A stretch of DNA of 64,000 nucleotides from Brevundimonas vesicularis (GCF_027886425.1 NZ_CP115671.1:2046001-2110000); one strand, 5' to 3'. Shown: positions 36,615-46,347, counted from the first letter of the stretch. Made by a program: numbers and translations. Notes: generated by a model not told the origin, from the sequence alone.

Positions 36615-38288
36615 TCAGACGCGCAGGACGACCGTCTCGACGATGGGACGACGATCCCAGATTTGCTGGCTGGCCTTTTTCAGCACGCGGGCGACAGCCT
36701 GTTCGATGACCATTTCATCGTCCAGAGCATCGCCCTTCAGGCCCTTGACCACCTGTTCGACGCGCTCTGCCAGCTTGTCCAGCGCATCGCCGAGCGGCGT
36801 GGCGGTATCGCCTGGCAGGCCAACGCTGCGGATGTCGATGTCGCTGGCGATGCGACCGCGCTTGTCCAGGGCGAAGCTGACGATCAGCACGCCGTTGGTC
36901 GAGGCGTGACGACGTTCCTTCAAGGCCTCGCCTTGCTCGGTCACCAGCATGCCGCCGTCGACATAGAGGCGGCCGTTCGGCACCTCGTCGATGATTTTGG
37001 CTGGGCCAGGGGCCAGGCGGACCATGTCGCCGTTGCGCGGCGTCACCGTTTCGGGAACGCCCATATCCTTGGCCAGGTTGGCGTGTTCCAGAAGAAAGCG
37101 ACGCACGCCGTGGGTCGGCACCGCGATCTGCGGCCGAGCCCATTCGTACATCTGCTTCAGCTCGTCACGGCAGGGGTGGCCCGAGACGTGGATGCCCGGG
37201 TGATCCTTCTCGGTATAGAGACGCACACCGCGATCCGCGAGGCGGTCCTGCAGATTGCCGATCGCCAGTTCGTTGCCGGGGATCTGGCGCGACGAGAAGA
37301 TGCAGTGGTCGCCCAGACCCAATTTCACGACCGGATGGGTGCCGTCAGCGACGCGCGACAGGGCCGCCCTCGCCTCGCCTTGGCTGCCGGTGCACAGATA
37401 CAGGATCTGATCGGCGGGCCAGACGCGGGCCTCCTCGTCCGAAAGGAAGGGCTTCACGTCATTCAGCATGCCGACGTGTTTCGCCGCCGCCGTGATCCGG
37501 TGCATCGAACGACCGGCCAGGGCCACGCGACGCCCGCAGGCCTCGGCCGCACGGATCACGCTGTCCATACGGGCGACGTTGGAGGCGAAACAGCCGACCG
37601 CGACGCGCCCCTTCAAGCTGGCGATCAGTTTGGAGATGGCGACGGCGACATCGCCTTCGGACCCAGCGACACCCGGTACGAAGACATTGGTCGAATCGCA
37701 GACCATGGCCAGCACGCCTTCGTCGCCCAGGGCGCGGATGACGGCGGCGTCGGTCTTGGTCCCGATCACCGGCTGGTCGTCGATCTTCCAGTCGCCGGTG
37801 TGGAACACCATTCCCAGCGGCGTATCGATGGCCAGGCCGCTGGGCTCGGCGATCGAGTGGGTCATGTTGACGAAGGTCACGCCGAACGTGCCGATATCGA
37901 CGGTCCCGCCCAGCGGCACCTCGATCAGTTCGACCTCATCCAGAACGCCACGCTCGCGCAGCTTGTCGCGGATCAGATAGGCGGTGAAGGGCGTGGCGTA
38001 GATCGGCGCCTTGATGCGCGGCCACAGCCAGCCCAGGGCGCCGATGTGATCCTCGTGCGCGTGGGTCAGCACGATGCCCTTGATGTTCTCACCCTCCAGG
38101 AAGGTGGGATCGGGCACGATCACGTCCACGCCGGGCGTAGACAGGTCACCGAAGGTGACGCCGACATCGACGATCAGCCATTCACGGTTCGCCTCTGGGC
38201 CGAAGCCATAGGCGTTCAGGTTCATACCGACCTCGTCCGAGCCGCCCAGCGGCAGGAAAACGAGTTCGTCTTGGGTTTGCTTTTTCAT
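36615..38288 (-). CDS. rnj: Ribonuclease J
   Basis: Endo- and 5'-3' exoribonuclease for RNA maturation and decay. 557 aa. A metallo-beta-lactamase core with the zinc motif THAHEDHIGALG near residue 75, a beta-CASP domain (about 210-360; YLCTGSQGEARAALSRVADG), HVSGHPCRDELKQMY and PTHGVRRFLLEH completing the active site, and a C-terminal dimerisation domain. Its base abuts coaX directly (stop and start adjacent), in the birA-coaX-rnj group found downstream of nuoN in many alphaproteobacteria. Confidence 0.95.
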   Translation of the reverse strand: MKKQTQDELVFLPLGGSDEVGMNLNAYGFGPEANREWLIVDVGVTFGDLSTPGVDVIVPDPTFLEGENIKGIVLTHAHEDHIGALGWLWPRIKAPIYATPFTAYLIRDKLRERGVLDEVELIEVPLGGTVDIGTFGVTFVNMTHSIAEPSGLAIDTPLGMVFHTGDWKIDDQPVIGTKTDAAVIRALGDEGVLAMVCDSTNVFVPGVAGSEGDVAVAISKLIASLKGRVAVGCFASNVARMDSVIRAAEACGRRVALAGRSMHRITAAAKHVGMLNDVKPFLSDEEARVWPADQILYLCTGSQGEARAALSRVADGTHPVVKLGLGDHCIFSSRQIPGNELAIGNLQDRLADRGVRLYTEKDHPGIHVSGHPCRDELKQMYEWARPQIAVPTHGVRRFLLEHANLAKDMGVPETVTPRNGDMVRLAPGPAKIIDEVPNGRLYVDGGMLVTEQGEALKERRHASTNGVLIVSFALDKRGRIASDIDIRSVGLPGDTATPLGDALDKLAERVEQVVKGLKGDALDDEMVIEQAVARVLKKASQQIWDRRPIVETVVLRV

Positions 38289-39065
38289 TCAATCAGTCAA
38301 ATGGGCGTTACGACGCCAGATTTCGAGGAGGCCGCGAATAGTCAGGTCGGGATCGAAGTGATCGATGCTGTCGGTCGCGCCTTCGAACAGGCTGGCGACT
38401 CCGCCGGTGCCGACGACGGTCATAGGCTTGCCCCACTCCGCCTTGATGCGCCCGACCAGGCCTTCGATCAACGAGATATAGCCCCAGAAGACGCCGGACT
38501 GCATGGCCTCGACCGTGCCCTTGCCGATGACGTGTTCGGGTTTCTGAATGGCGATGCGCGGCAGTTTGGCGGCCGCTTCGTGCAGGGCCTGAAGCGACAA
38601 ATTGATGCCGGGCGCGATCAGACCGCCCTCGAAGGCGCCGTCGCCCGAAACGATATCAAAGGTCGTCGCCGTGCCGCTGTCGATCAGCAGAAGGTCGCCG
38701 GGATACATCAGCGAGGCGCCCACGGCGTTCACGAGACGATCGGCGCCCGCCTCGCTGGGCTTGGCGATCCGCACCTCGATGCCCAGCGCGGCGTTCTCAC
38801 CGATGACCAGAGGTTCGATGTTCAGATAGCGCCGCGCCAGGTTGCGCAGGTTGAAGATCGACTGCGGCACGACGCTGGAGATGATGCAGCCGCCGAGGGC
38901 GTCGAACTTCAGCCCCTTCATCACCATCAGCTGGTTCAGCCAGACGGCGTATTCGTCGGCTGTGCGGCTGGCCTCGGTCGCGGCGCGCCACTGGGCGATC
39001 CAATCCGTGCCGTCGTGAACCGCGAACAGCGTATTGGTGTTGCCCTGCTCGATGGCCAGAAGCAT
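38289..39065 (-). CDS. coaX: Type III pantothenate kinase
   Basis: First step of CoA synthesis; the type III enzyme needs a monovalent cation and is not feedback-inhibited by CoA. 258 aa. ASKHA fold: the phosphate loop is EQGNTNT (residues 6-12), with Glu where many homologues have Asp; GADRLVNAVGA and DSGTATTFDIV carry the pantothenate and catalytic residues, and TVVGTGGVASLF is the adenosine motif. It overlaps birA by one base (TGATG). Confidence 0.94.
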   Translation of the reverse strand: MLLAIEQGNTNTLFAVHDGTDWIAQWRAATEASRTADEYAVWLNQLMVMKGLKFDALGGCIISSVVPQSIFNLRNLARRYLNIEPLVIGENAALGIEVRIAKPSEAGADRLVNAVGASLMYPGDLLLIDSGTATTFDIVSGDGAFEGGLIAPGINLSLQALHEAAAKLPRIAIQKPEHVIGKGTVEAMQSGVFWGYISLIEGLVGRIKAEWGKPMTVVGTGGVASLFEGATDSIDHFDPDLTIRGLLEIWRRNAHLTD

Positions 39066-39814
39066 CAGGCGGCTTTCCCGAAGAAGACGTCGCCGGCGGA
39101 AATCAAACGTACCGATCCGTCGGCCAGACGCAGGCGCAGAGCGCCATCCGGCTCCACCCCCTCGGCCAGGCCCTCGATCGTCTCGTTATCTAGCCGCGCG
39201 ACGCACGGTCCGTTGAGGCCCGTCAGGCGGCTGGTCCAGGCGTCCAGCACGGGCTCGAAGCCCATCGTCTGCCAACGCCCCCACCAGACGGCGAAGGTCT
39301 CGGCCAGGATTTCGGCAGCGGCCTCGATCGGCGGGACATAGGCCAGGTCGGCGCGCAGACGCTCGGCAACCGAGGTCGCCCCCCGTTCGGTGCCCTCGGG
39401 CGCATGGGCTAGGTTCACGCCGATGCCGACCGCCAGCCAGAGGTCGCCGTTCGCATGCCGGCCGGATTCGACCAGGATGCCCGAAACCTTGACCCCGTCT
39501 AGCAGGACGTCGTTGGGCCATTTGATCGAAACGAGCGCGGGCGAAACGAAAACGTCCAGCAGGTCTGCGACGGCCAGGGCCGCGATGAAGGTGGCCTGGG
39601 CCGCCTCCGCCGCCGACTTGGGCGTAGTGATCAGAAGGGTGGCCGCCAGATTGCCCTGATCGGTGTCCCACTTGCGACCCCGCCGACCGCGGCCAGCGGT
39701 CTGGCGGCGCGCCACGATCCAGCGCGGGCCCGCCTCTCCGGCCTCGGCAAGACGGCGCGCCTCGGCGTTGGTCGAGTCGATCTCGTCGAGGATGACCAGA
39801 GGGACGGGCGCCAA
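39065..39814 (-). CDS. birA: Biotin--[acetyl-CoA-carboxylase] ligase
   Basis: Attaches biotin to carrier proteins. 249 aa, a stand-alone ligase without the N-terminal DNA-binding domain of E. coli BirA, so it should not act as the biotin repressor. Catalytic motifs: DEIDSTNAEARRLAEAG, TAGRGRRGRKWDTDQGNL and SIKWPNDVLLDGVKVSGIL. The only usable start is a TTG at 39814, 4 bp after the nuoN stop. It is the first gene beyond the nuo operon on the same strand. Confidence 0.93.
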   Translation of the reverse strand: MAPVPLVILDEIDSTNAEARRLAEAGEAGPRWIVARRQTAGRGRRGRKWDTDQGNLAATLLITTPKSAAEAAQATFIAALAVADLLDVFVSPALVSIKWPNDVLLDGVKVSGILVESGRHANGDLWLAVGIGVNLAHAPEGTERGATSVAERLRADLAYVPPIEAAAEILAETFAVWWGRWQTMGFEPVLDAWTSRLTGLNGPCVARLDNETIEGLAEGVEPDGALRLRLADGSVRLISAGDVFFGKAA

Positions 39815-39818
39815 CGCC

Positions 39819-41261
39819 CTACCCGTTCCCGAAGCCGGCGCTCGCAGCCTTGGTTAGCGGCTCCAGCCAGGTCAGACCGACGATCACCAACGGGAAGGCG
39901 AAGGCGGCGCAAGCCCACCCGATCCACTTCGCCTCGACCGGCGCGGCGTCGGTGGCGATGTCGTCCACCGGCGCATCGAACCACATCAGCTTGATGATGC
40001 GCAGATAGTAGAAGGCGGCGACGACCGAGGCGACAAGACCGGCGGCCGCAACGGGCCACAGTCCCGCATCGGCGGCGGCACCGAACACATAGTATTTGCC
40101 CCAGAAGCCCGAGAACGGCGGCATGCCCAGGACCGACAGCGACAGAATGGTCAGGGCGACGGCCGTCAGCGGACGATCCTTCTTCAATCCGGCCAGATCG
40201 GCGATGCGGCGGATCGGACGGCCCGACTTGGACAGGCTGAGCAGGATGGCGAAGAAGCCCAGCTGGTCGATGACATACAGCGTCATGAACATCAGCATGG
40301 CCTGCAGGCCCTCGGCCGTGCCCGCCGCAATACCCAGCAGCGCGTAACCGATGTTGGCGATCGAGGAATAGGCCAGCAGGCGCTGGATGTCCTTCTGCGC
40401 CAGACCGCCGAAGGCACCGACGACGAAGCTGATCAGCGAGATGGCGATCAGGACCTGCGACCACTGGGCGTGGGCGTCGCCGAAACCGTTTTCCAGCGCG
40501 CGAGCGATCAGCACCATGGCCGCCACCTTGGGCGCCGTGGCGAACAGGGCCACGACCGGCGTCGGCGCGCCTTCATAAACGTCGGGCGTCCACATGTGGA
40601 ACGGCGCGGCCGATACCTTGAACGCCAGGCCGCAGATCAGGAAGACCAGGCCGAAGACCAGGCCCGGGCCGGGATTGTCGGCGGCGACTGCGGCGATGTC
40701 CTCGAACCGCATCGAGCCGGCGAAGCCGTAGATGAGGCTGGCGCCATACAGCAGCAGGCCCGACGACAGCGCGCCCAGGACGAAATACTTAAGGCCCGCT
40801 TCCGACGCCTTGACGTCGTTGCGGTGAAAGGCCGCCAGAACATACAGGGCAAGCGAGTGCAACTCGATCCCGACATACATGGAGATCAGGTCGCCCGAGG
40901 ACGCCATCATCCCCATGCCGGCCGAGGCCAGCACGATCAGGACCGGATATTCGAACTTGGCGATGCGGGTGCGCTTCATCCAGCCGTCGCCCAGCACGAC
41001 CGCCACGGCGGCCGACAGATAGATCAAGCTCTTGGCGTAGATGGCCAGAGGATCGGCGACATAGGCGCCGTTGAAGGCGACGCCCCACGGTCCGACGATC
41101 GAGATGACCGACGCGGCGATCAGCAGCAGGACCGACAGGATCGAGACCAGACGGGCGCTCTTGTCGCCGATGAAGGCGCCGACCATCAGCAGGACCAAGG
41201 CGCCGACCGCGAGGGTGACTTCCGAGGCGGCGAGATGCAGGGCGGAGGATAGATCAGGCAT
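39819..41261 (-). CDS. nuoN: NADH-quinone oxidoreductase subunit N
   Basis: Antiporter-like proton-pumping subunit of complex I, inner membrane. 480 aa, about 14 helices. The proton_antipo_M motif region has AFKVSAAPFHMWTPDVYEGAP, with the conserved Lys, and a following helix carries the second Lys (FGGLAQKDIQRLLAYSSIANIGY). Last nuo gene of the operon, 9 bp after nuoM. Confidence 0.97.
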   Translation of the reverse strand: MPDLSSALHLAASEVTLAVGALVLLMVGAFIGDKSARLVSILSVLLLIAASVISIVGPWGVAFNGAYVADPLAIYAKSLIYLSAAVAVVLGDGWMKRTRIAKFEYPVLIVLASAGMGMMASSGDLISMYVGIELHSLALYVLAAFHRNDVKASEAGLKYFVLGALSSGLLLYGASLIYGFAGSMRFEDIAAVAADNPGPGLVFGLVFLICGLAFKVSAAPFHMWTPDVYEGAPTPVVALFATAPKVAAMVLIARALENGFGDAHAQWSQVLIAISLISFVVGAFGGLAQKDIQRLLAYSSIANIGYALLGIAAGTAEGLQAMLMFMTLYVIDQLGFFAILLSLSKSGRPIRRIADLAGLKKDRPLTAVALTILSLSVLGMPPFSGFWGKYYVFGAAADAGLWPVAAAGLVASVVAAFYYLRIIKLMWFDAPVDDIATDAAPVEAKWIGWACAAFAFPLVIVGLTWLEPLTKAASAGFGNG

Positions 41262-41270
41262 CTGTAAGTC

Positions 41271-42755
41271 TCACCCGCCGATCGCGGCGCGATACGCGCT
41301 GGTCAGGGCCTCGATGGCAGGCCCGGTGTAATCGAGGACAGAGGCCGGATGGACCCCCAGCCAGATGGTGCCGACGATCAGGGGCACGAACAGCAGCAGT
41401 TCGCGCTTGTCGATGTCGGTGATGGTCTCAAGCTTCGGATTGGTGATCTCGCCGAACATGACCGCGCGGTACAGGGTCAGGGCATAGACCGCCGAGAAGA
41501 TGACGCCCGAGGCCGCGACCAGCGCCGCCCAGGTCGAGGCGTTGTAGGCGCCCGTCATGGTCAGAACTTCGCCGATGAAGCCCGAGGTGCCCGGCAGGCC
41601 GACGTTGGCCATGGTGAACATCAGGAAGATGGCGGCGTACCACGGCATCTTGGACGTCAGACCGCCGTAGAAGGCGATCTCGCGAGTGTGCATCCGGTCA
41701 TAGACGACGCCAACGCACAGGAACAGCGCGCCCGAGATCAGGCCGTGGCTGATCATCTGGAAGATGGCGCCCTGCATGCCGATGTCGTTGCCGGCGAAGA
41801 TGCCCAGGGTCACAAAGCCCATGTGGGCCACGGACGAATAGGCGATCAGCTTCTTGATGTCCGTCTGACGCCAGGCGACCAGCGACGTATAGACGATGGC
41901 GATCACCGACAGGGTGAAGACCAGCGGCCGGAACATCTCCGACGCCATCGGGAACATCGGCACGTTGAACAGGATGAAGCCGTATCCGCCCAGCTTCAGC
42001 AGAATGCCCGCCAGGATGACCGAACCGGCTGTCGGCGCCTGAACGTGGGCGTCGGGCAGCCAGGTGTGGACCGGCCACATCGGCATCTTGACCGCGAACG
42101 AAGCGAAGAAGGCCAGCCACAGGATCGGCTGGACAGCCGGATCGAAGGCGAAACGCTTCAGCTCGGGAATGCTGGTGGTGCCCGCCTCATGCGCCATCCA
42201 CAGCATGGCCAGCAGCATCAGGACGGACCCCAGCAGGGTGTACAGGAAGAACTTGTAGGCCGCATAGATGCGGTTCTGACCGCCCCAGATGCCGATGATC
42301 AGGAACATAGGCACCAGGGTGCCTTCGAAGAAGATGTAGAAGAGGAACAGGTCCAGCGAGGTGAACACCCCGATGACCAGCGTCTCCAGCACCAGGAAGG
42401 CGATCATGTATTCGACGACGCGCGTTTCGACCGACTTCCAGCTGGCCAGGATGCAGATCGGCATCAGGAAGGCCGTCAACAGCACGAACAGGATCGAAAT
42501 CCCGTCGACGCCCAGGTGATAGCTGGCGCCCGCGAACCACGGGACCATCTCCACGAACTGATAGCTGGTGTTGGCCGGATCGAAGCCGGCGACCAGCACG
42601 ACAGAGACCGCCAGGGTGATCAGGGTGCTGATCAGCGCGATCCAGCGCGCGGCCGGCCCGGCCGCATCGGCCGACTTGGACGTCAGCCGGGCGACGAAGA
42701 TCGCCAGGGCCCCGACCAGGGGCAGGAATGTAACGAGGCTCAGGATGTAGGGCAC
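41271..42755 (-). CDS. nuoM: NADH-quinone oxidoreductase subunit M
   Basis: Antiporter-like proton-pumping subunit of complex I. 494 aa, about 14 helices, from a GTG start (PYILSLVTFLPLVGAL). Key Glu is in YIFFEGTLVPMFLIIGIWGG; the broken-helix and Lys motifs are VKMPMWPVHTWLPDAHVQAP and QTDIKKLIAYSSVAHMGF. Four bp after nuoL. Confidence 0.97.
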   Translation of the reverse strand: MPYILSLVTFLPLVGALAIFVARLTSKSADAAGPAARWIALISTLITLAVSVVLVAGFDPANTSYQFVEMVPWFAGASYHLGVDGISILFVLLTAFLMPICILASWKSVETRVVEYMIAFLVLETLVIGVFTSLDLFLFYIFFEGTLVPMFLIIGIWGGQNRIYAAYKFFLYTLLGSVLMLLAMLWMAHEAGTTSIPELKRFAFDPAVQPILWLAFFASFAVKMPMWPVHTWLPDAHVQAPTAGSVILAGILLKLGGYGFILFNVPMFPMASEMFRPLVFTLSVIAIVYTSLVAWRQTDIKKLIAYSSVAHMGFVTLGIFAGNDIGMQGAIFQMISHGLISGALFLCVGVVYDRMHTREIAFYGGLTSKMPWYAAIFLMFTMANVGLPGTSGFIGEVLTMTGAYNASTWAALVAASGVIFSAVYALTLYRAVMFGEITNPKLETITDIDKRELLLFVPLIVGTIWLGVHPASVLDYTGPAIEALTSAYRAAIGG

Positions 42756-42759
42756 GAGA

Positions 42760-44847
42760 TCAGGCTCCCCACGCGAGGATGGCGAAGGTGAGCAGACCGG
42801 CCACTCCGAGCAGCATCACGAAGGCGTAGTGATAGACATAGCCGGACTGGATCTTGCCCAGTCGAGCGGCGGATTTCAGCGACACCCAGGCGGCGCCGTT
42901 CGGACCGAGACCATCGATGATCTTCACGTCGCAGATCTTCCAGAAGAAGTTTCCGATGGCGCGGAAGCCGCGCACGAAGACGAAGTCGTACAGCTCGTCG
43001 AAATACCACTTGTTGTAGAGGAAGCGGTAGATGACGCCGTTCCGCTCGGCCATGCGACGGCCCATGCCCTCGCGAGCGACGTAGATCCAATAGGCGAAGG
43101 CGGTGCCGATCAGCGTCAGGATCAGCGGCGACCATTTCACCCAGGTCGGGACGTCGTGGCTTTCGTGCAGGACGTGGTTGTTCGCGCCGGTGAAGATCGC
43201 GCCGCGCCAGAACTCGCCCTCGTGGTGGCCGATGAAGTGCGGCGCGAAGACAAAGCCGGCCGCGACGGCCCCGACCGACAGCAGGATCAGCGGAACCAGC
43301 ATGACCAGCGGGCTCTCATGCGGCTTCAGCGGGCCATGATGACCGTGGTCGTCATGCGCATGATCGTCGTGATGATCGCCGACGGGTTCAGAATGGGTTT
43401 CCAGCTGGGCGTGGGAAGCGTGGTCGTCAGCATGATGGGCGTCGCCCTCTTCCTTCCACACCGGCTTGTTGTGGAAGGTCATGAAGACCAGGCGCCACGA
43501 ATAGTAGGCCGTCAGACCGGCGGCGATGATGCCGACGAAGAAGGCGAACAGGCCGATGGCCGAGTGACCCGAGGCCGCCGAGGCATAGGCGCTCTCGATG
43601 ATCGAATCCTTGGAGTAGAAGCCGGCGAAGCCGCCGACGCCGGGGATGCCCAGGCCGGTGATGGCGATGGTGCCGATGGTCATCACCGCATAGGTGACCG
43701 GCAGCAGCTTCCACAGGCCGCCCATCTTCCGCATGTCCTGCTCGTGGTGCATGCCGTGGATCACCGAACCGGCGCCCAGGAACAGCAAGGCCTTGAAGAA
43801 GGCGTGCGTGAACAGGTGGAACATGGCCGCCTGATAGGCGCCGACGCCCGCCGCGAAGAACATGTAGCCCAGCTGCGAACAAGTCGAATAGGCGATGACC
43901 CGCTTGATGTCGTTCTGGGTCAGGCCGACCGTAGCGGCGAACAGGGCCGTGATGGCGCCGATAATGGCGATGATCTGCGACGCGCCCGGCGCATACTCAT
44001 AGATCGGGCTCAGCAGGCAGACCATATAGACGCCGGCGGTGACCATGGTCGCGGCGTGGATCAGCGCCGAAACTGGGGTCGGGCCTTCCATCGCGTCCGG
44101 CAACCAGGTGTGCAGGAAGAACTGGGCCGACTTGCCCATGGCGCCGATGAACAGCAGGAAACCGGCCAGATCCAGCGCGGACCACTGGACGCCCAGGAAC
44201 TCCCACGTCGTGCCGGCCTTGGTGGCGATCAGCGGGAACAGCTCGGCGAAGTTGATGGTGCCGTACATCCAGAAGATCGTCATGATCCCCAGCACGAAAC
44301 CGAAGTCGCCGACGCGGTTGACGACGAAGGCCTTGATGGCGGCGGCGCTGGCCGTCGGCTTCTTGAACCAGAATCCGATCAGCAGATAGGACGCCAGGCC
44401 CACGCCTTCCCAGCCGAAGAAGATCTGCATGAAGTCGGCCGCCGTCACCAGCGCCAGCATCATGAAGGTGAACAGCGACAGATAGGCGAAGAAGCGCGGC
44501 CGGCTGTCGTCCTCGGCCATGTAGCCCCAGGAATACAGGTGAACGAGCGACGACACGCTGGTGACCACGATCAGCATGGTCGCCGATAGGGCGTCGATGC
44601 GGATCGACCAGGCCGACTGGAAGTCGCCGACATTGATGAAGGGCGCCAGGCGGATGGTGAAGGGCTCCAGATGGCCCCAGGTCCATTGGCCGAACACCGT
44701 CCAGGCCACAGCGCAGGAGAAGAACAGCAGGCCGGTCGTGACGGCCTGCGACGGGATGTTGCCGATCCGGCGTCCGAAGAAGCCGGCGATGGCCGCGCCC
44801 AGCAGCGGGGCGAAGATCCCGAGAATGACGAGGGTATGGAAGGTCAC
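42760..44847 (-). CDS. nuoL: NADH-quinone oxidoreductase subunit L, with His-rich loop
   Basis: Distal proton-pumping subunit with the long lateral helix of complex I. 695 aa from a GTG; length is at the upper end. Motifs include DFMQIFFGWEGVGLASYLLI, MGKSAQFFLHTWLPDAMEGP and TQNDIKRVIAYSTCSQLGYM. Between two helices, residues 471-510 (43318-43437) hold 13 His and many Asp/Glu in 40 residues, a hydrophilic insertion not needed for the fold. The two C-terminal helices follow as usual. It begins 2 bp after the nuoK stop. Confidence 0.97.
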   Translation of the reverse strand: MTFHTLVILGIFAPLLGAAIAGFFGRRIGNIPSQAVTTGLLFFSCAVAWTVFGQWTWGHLEPFTIRLAPFINVGDFQSAWSIRIDALSATMLIVVTSVSSLVHLYSWGYMAEDDSRPRFFAYLSLFTFMMLALVTAADFMQIFFGWEGVGLASYLLIGFWFKKPTASAAAIKAFVVNRVGDFGFVLGIMTIFWMYGTINFAELFPLIATKAGTTWEFLGVQWSALDLAGFLLFIGAMGKSAQFFLHTWLPDAMEGPTPVSALIHAATMVTAGVYMVCLLSPIYEYAPGASQIIAIIGAITALFAATVGLTQNDIKRVIAYSTCSQLGYMFFAAGVGAYQAAMFHLFTHAFFKALLFLGAGSVIHGMHHEQDMRKMGGLWKLLPVTYAVMTIGTIAITGLGIPGVGGFAGFYSKDSIIESAYASAASGHSAIGLFAFFVGIIAAGLTAYYSWRLVFMTFHNKPVWKEEGDAHHADDHASHAQLETHSEPVGDHHDDHAHDDHGHHGPLKPHESPLVMLVPLILLSVGAVAAGFVFAPHFIGHHEGEFWRGAIFTGANNHVLHESHDVPTWVKWSPLILTLIGTAFAYWIYVAREGMGRRMAERNGVIYRFLYNKWYFDELYDFVFVRGFRAIGNFFWKICDVKIIDGLGPNGAAWVSLKSAARLGKIQSGYVYHYAFVMLLGVAGLLTFAILAWGA

Positions 44848-44849
44848 GC

Positions 44850-45155
44850 TCAGCCCTTCATCACGGAGGCGTCGTCCACGGCGATGTCGCCGCGGTTACG
44901 GAAGAAGGTCACCAGGATCGCCAGGCCGACGGCGGCCTCGGCCGCGGCGACGGTCAGGACGAACATCGCCATGATCTGCCCGCTGATCTCGTTCAGATAG
45001 GCCGAGAAGGCGACGAAGTTGATGTTTACGGCCAGCAGGATCAGCTCGATCGACATCAGGATGATGATGACGTTCTTGCGGTTCACGAAGATGCCGAACA
45101 CGCCGATGGTGAACAGGATCGCGGCGACCGTCAGATAGTGGGTCAGACCGATCAT
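44850..45155 (-). CDS. nuoK: NADH-quinone oxidoreductase subunit K
   Basis: Small three-helix complex I subunit, MrpC-like, in the quinone-linked proton path. 101 aa, exact family length. The conserved membrane Glu residues are in NVIIILMSIELILLAVN and VLTVAAAEAAVGLAI. The ATG overlaps the nuoJ stop by one base. Confidence 0.97.
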   Translation of the reverse strand: MIGLTHYLTVAAILFTIGVFGIFVNRKNVIIILMSIELILLAVNINFVAFSAYLNEISGQIMAMFVLTVAAAEAAVGLAILVTFFRNRGDIAVDDASVMKG

Positions 45156-45781
45156 CAGAGAAGCTCCTCGGCGCTGACGCCTTCGCCCGTGGCGGCGGAC
45201 TTGATCTCGACCGACTTGCGACGGTCGCGGTTCACCTGGTCGCCGGGGTTCTGGCGTTTGATGTGCGGCTTGTGGCGCAGGGTCAGGGTGATGGCGCCGA
45301 TCATCGCGATCAGCAGCACGATCCCGGCCGCCTGGAAGAAGTAGACATAGTCTGTGTAGAGCACGCGGCCGATTGCCTCGACGTTGGTCACGCTGGCGTC
45401 CGGCGCACCCGGCGCCGGCAGGCCCGCAGCGGCGCCGCCCTGAACCACGGCGACCGAGACGATGATCATCTCCACCAGAAGCACGGCGGCGATGATGGCG
45501 CCCAGCGGCAGATAGCGCGCGTAACCTTCGCGCAGCTTCAGGAAGTCCACGTCCAGCATCATGACGACGAACAGGAACAGCACCGCGACCGCGCCCACAT
45601 AGACGACGACCAGCAGCATCGCCAGGAACTCGGCGCCCAGCAGCACGAACAGACCCGCCGACGAGAAGAAGGCCAGGATCAACCACAGCACGCTGTGCAC
45701 CGGGTTGCGCGCGGTCACGACCAGAAGGCCGGAAACCGTGGCGACCGCCGCCAGCAGATAGAAGGCTATGCCTTGCAGCAT
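45155..45781 (-). CDS. nuoJ: NADH-quinone oxidoreductase subunit J
   Basis: Five-helix complex I subunit next to the quinone channel. 208 aa. Contains FFSSAGLFVLLGAEFLAMLL, VVYVGAVAVLFLFVVMMLD (the pi-bulge helix) and AAGIVLLIAMIGAITL. A polar C-terminal tail of about 35 residues (RHKPHIKRQNPGDQ onward) is longer than in E. coli. A 74-bp gap separates it from nuoI, the largest inside the operon. Confidence 0.96.
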   Translation of the reverse strand: MLQGIAFYLLAAVATVSGLLVVTARNPVHSVLWLILAFFSSAGLFVLLGAEFLAMLLVVVYVGAVAVLFLFVVMMLDVDFLKLREGYARYLPLGAIIAAVLLVEMIIVSVAVVQGGAAAGLPAPGAPDASVTNVEAIGRVLYTDYVYFFQAAGIVLLIAMIGAITLTLRHKPHIKRQNPGDQVNRDRRKSVEIKSAATGEGVSAEELL

Positions 45782-45855
45782 GTCGGGACGAAGCCCCTTT
45801 CGTATCGGCCGCGACCCCCGTTCAGGAATCGCCGACCCGTTTAGCGAGATGCGCC

Positions 45856-46347
45856 TTAGCGGTAAGGCGCGTCGAGTTCCAGATTCTTGGCGATCTGCCG
45901 TTCCCAGCGGTCGCCGTTATCGAGCAGGCGTTGCTTGTCGTAGAGCAGCTCTTCGCGCGTCTCGACGGCGAACTCCGAGTTCGGCCCTTCCACGATGGCG
46001 TCCACCGGGCAGGCCTCCTGGCACAGACCGCAGTAGATGCACTTGACCATGTCGATGTCGTAGCGGGTCGTGCGGCGGCTGCCGTCGGCGCGCGGCTCGG
46101 CCTCGATGGTGATGGCCTGGGCCGGGCAGATGGCCTCGCACAGCTTGCAGGCGATGCAGCGTTCCTCGCCGTTCGCATAGCGACGCAGCGCATGCTCGCC
46201 GCGGAAGCGCGGCGACTGCGGATTGCGCTCGAACGGATAGTTCACCGTCATCTTGGGACGGGCCATATATTTCAGCGACAGACCGATGGCGCCGATGACG
46301 TCCAGCATCATCGCGCCCTTGGTCGCCTGGACGATACGGGTGAACAT
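45856..46347 (-). CDS. nuoI: NADH-quinone oxidoreductase subunit I
   Basis: Ferredoxin-like subunit carrying two [4Fe-4S] clusters (N6a, N6b) in the peripheral arm. 163 aa. Cluster motifs CIACKLCEAICPAQA and CIYCGLCQEACPVDA are both complete. It is separated from nuoH by a small lipoprotein gene that it overlaps by one base. Confidence 0.97.
   Translation of the reverse strand: MFTRIVQATKGAMMLDVIGAIGLSLKYMARPKMTVNYPFERNPQSPRFRGEHALRRYANGEERCIACKLCEAICPAQAITIEAEPRADGSRRTTRYDIDMVKCIYCGLCQEACPVDAIVEGPNSEFAVETREELLYDKQRLLDNGDRWERQIAKNLELDAPYR

Noticed and set aside
36663..39341. 892-codon open frame on the plus strand
   Set aside because: Shadow of rnj, coaX and part of birA in high-GC DNA; His/Asp/Arg/Gln-rich with no domain.
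41349..44589. Long plus-strand frames (480 and 586 codons) opposite nuoM and nuoL
   Set aside because: Mirror frames of membrane protein genes: hydrophobic codons read backward give Asp/Arg/Gln/His-rich text. No signal of translation.
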